A stretch of 6,468 nt of DNA, from contig JAJYGE010000258.1 in NCBI GenBank assembly GCA_021785155.1, positions 1 to 6,468 on the forward strand, written 5' to 3'. The DNA comes from Planctomycetota bacterium (GTDB lineage Bacteria; Planctomycetota; Phycisphaerae; WQYP01). Shown one piece after another: positions 6,395 to 6,468 of the stretch. The stretch's first letter is position 1, and each line of letters starts with the position of its first letter. Below the pieces are notes generated by a model. That model was not told the DNA's origin. It did not search any database and saw only the letters and a list, made by a program, of their open reading frames with translations. The translations under genes and the position numbers were made by a program.

Positions 6395-6421
6395 TTGACG
6401 CAAAAATCGCGTTGTTATAAA
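6395..6421 (+). promoter_or_regulatory. Sigma70-like promoter with extended -10 for the gene at 6451
   Basis: TTGACG (6395-6400) matches the -35 consensus at five of six positions. TATAAA (6416-6421) matches the -10 at five of six and is preceded by TGT, an extended -10 element. The spacer is 15 bases, shorter than ideal, which the extended -10 may compensate for. Transcription would begin near 6428, leaving a leader of about 23 bases before the ATG at 6451. Confidence 0.6.
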
Positions 6422-6438
6422 CTCCCGTGACGATGTAT

Positions 6439-6442
6439 GGAG
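6439..6442 (+). promoter_or_regulatory. Shine-Dalgarno site of the gene at 6451
   Basis: GGAG lies exactly 8 bases before the ATG at 6451. This selects that start over the ATG at 6433, which lies upstream of the site. Confidence 0.65.
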
Positions 6443-6450
6443 ACTTCAAA

Positions 6451-6468
6451 ATGAAGTTCACGGTCGAG
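6451..6468 (+). CDS. Start of a divergent gene, cut by the window edge (possibly DNA polymerase III beta clamp)
   Basis: Only six codons are visible, MKFTVE. The case for a real gene rests on the well-placed GGAG, the extended -10 promoter upstream and the divergent orientation to waaA. MKFTVE resembles the N-terminus of many DnaN sliding-clamp proteins, which often begin MKFT(I/V)E or MKxxIE before a REALLKxL-type stretch. Six residues cannot establish identity, so this is only a guess and no symbol is given. Confidence 0.5.

Overview
The window reads as a Gram-negative envelope locus. It carries a Kdo transferase for lipid A/LPS core synthesis and a complete MacAB-TolC-type tripartite efflux operon, so the cell must have an outer membrane. 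Planctomycetota (possibly Phycisphaerae) is a guess from the flavour of the WaaA motifs and the operon layout. No rRNA or other marker fixes the taxon.

Layout. Almost everything lies on the minus strand, read from right to left. At 6286-4940 is waaA (Kdo transferase, GT30). After a 190-base gap holding several dyad symmetries and a candidate promoter comes a four-gene operon: ABC ATPase (4749-4018), MacA-like periplasmic adaptor (3938-2586), MacB-type permease (2553-1348) and a TolC-family outer-membrane lipoprotein (1355 to beyond base 1). The last gene runs off the left edge, so its C-terminus is missing. At the right edge a divergent plus-strand gene begins at 6451. Only six residues (MKFTVE) are visible, behind a good ribosome binding site, an extended -10 promoter and an almost perfect 14-bp tandem repeat.

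How the genes work together. The ATPase and permease are the two halves that E. coli MacB carries in one polypeptide; here they are separate genes with the adaptor between them. The permease has the MacB topology: one transmembrane helix, a large periplasmic domain, then three transmembrane helices. The adaptor has an N-terminal membrane anchor, split lipoyl halves, a long coiled-coil hairpin and the MacA-type C-terminal domain. The OMF supplies the outer-membrane duct. Together they should form a mechanotransmission-type exporter that takes substrates from the periplasm or inner-membrane leaflet out of the cell. The substrate cannot be read from sequence. The upstream waaA makes an envelope glycolipid or lipopeptide substrate an attractive but unproven idea.

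There is no gene-free stretch over 300 bases. The two intergenic regions (4750-4939 and 6287-6450) and the 79-base spacer 3939-4017 hold only short regulatory-looking elements. I see no mobile element, CRISPR array, tRNA or rRNA. The gene content is of known families; the most unusual signals are in the non-coding spacers.
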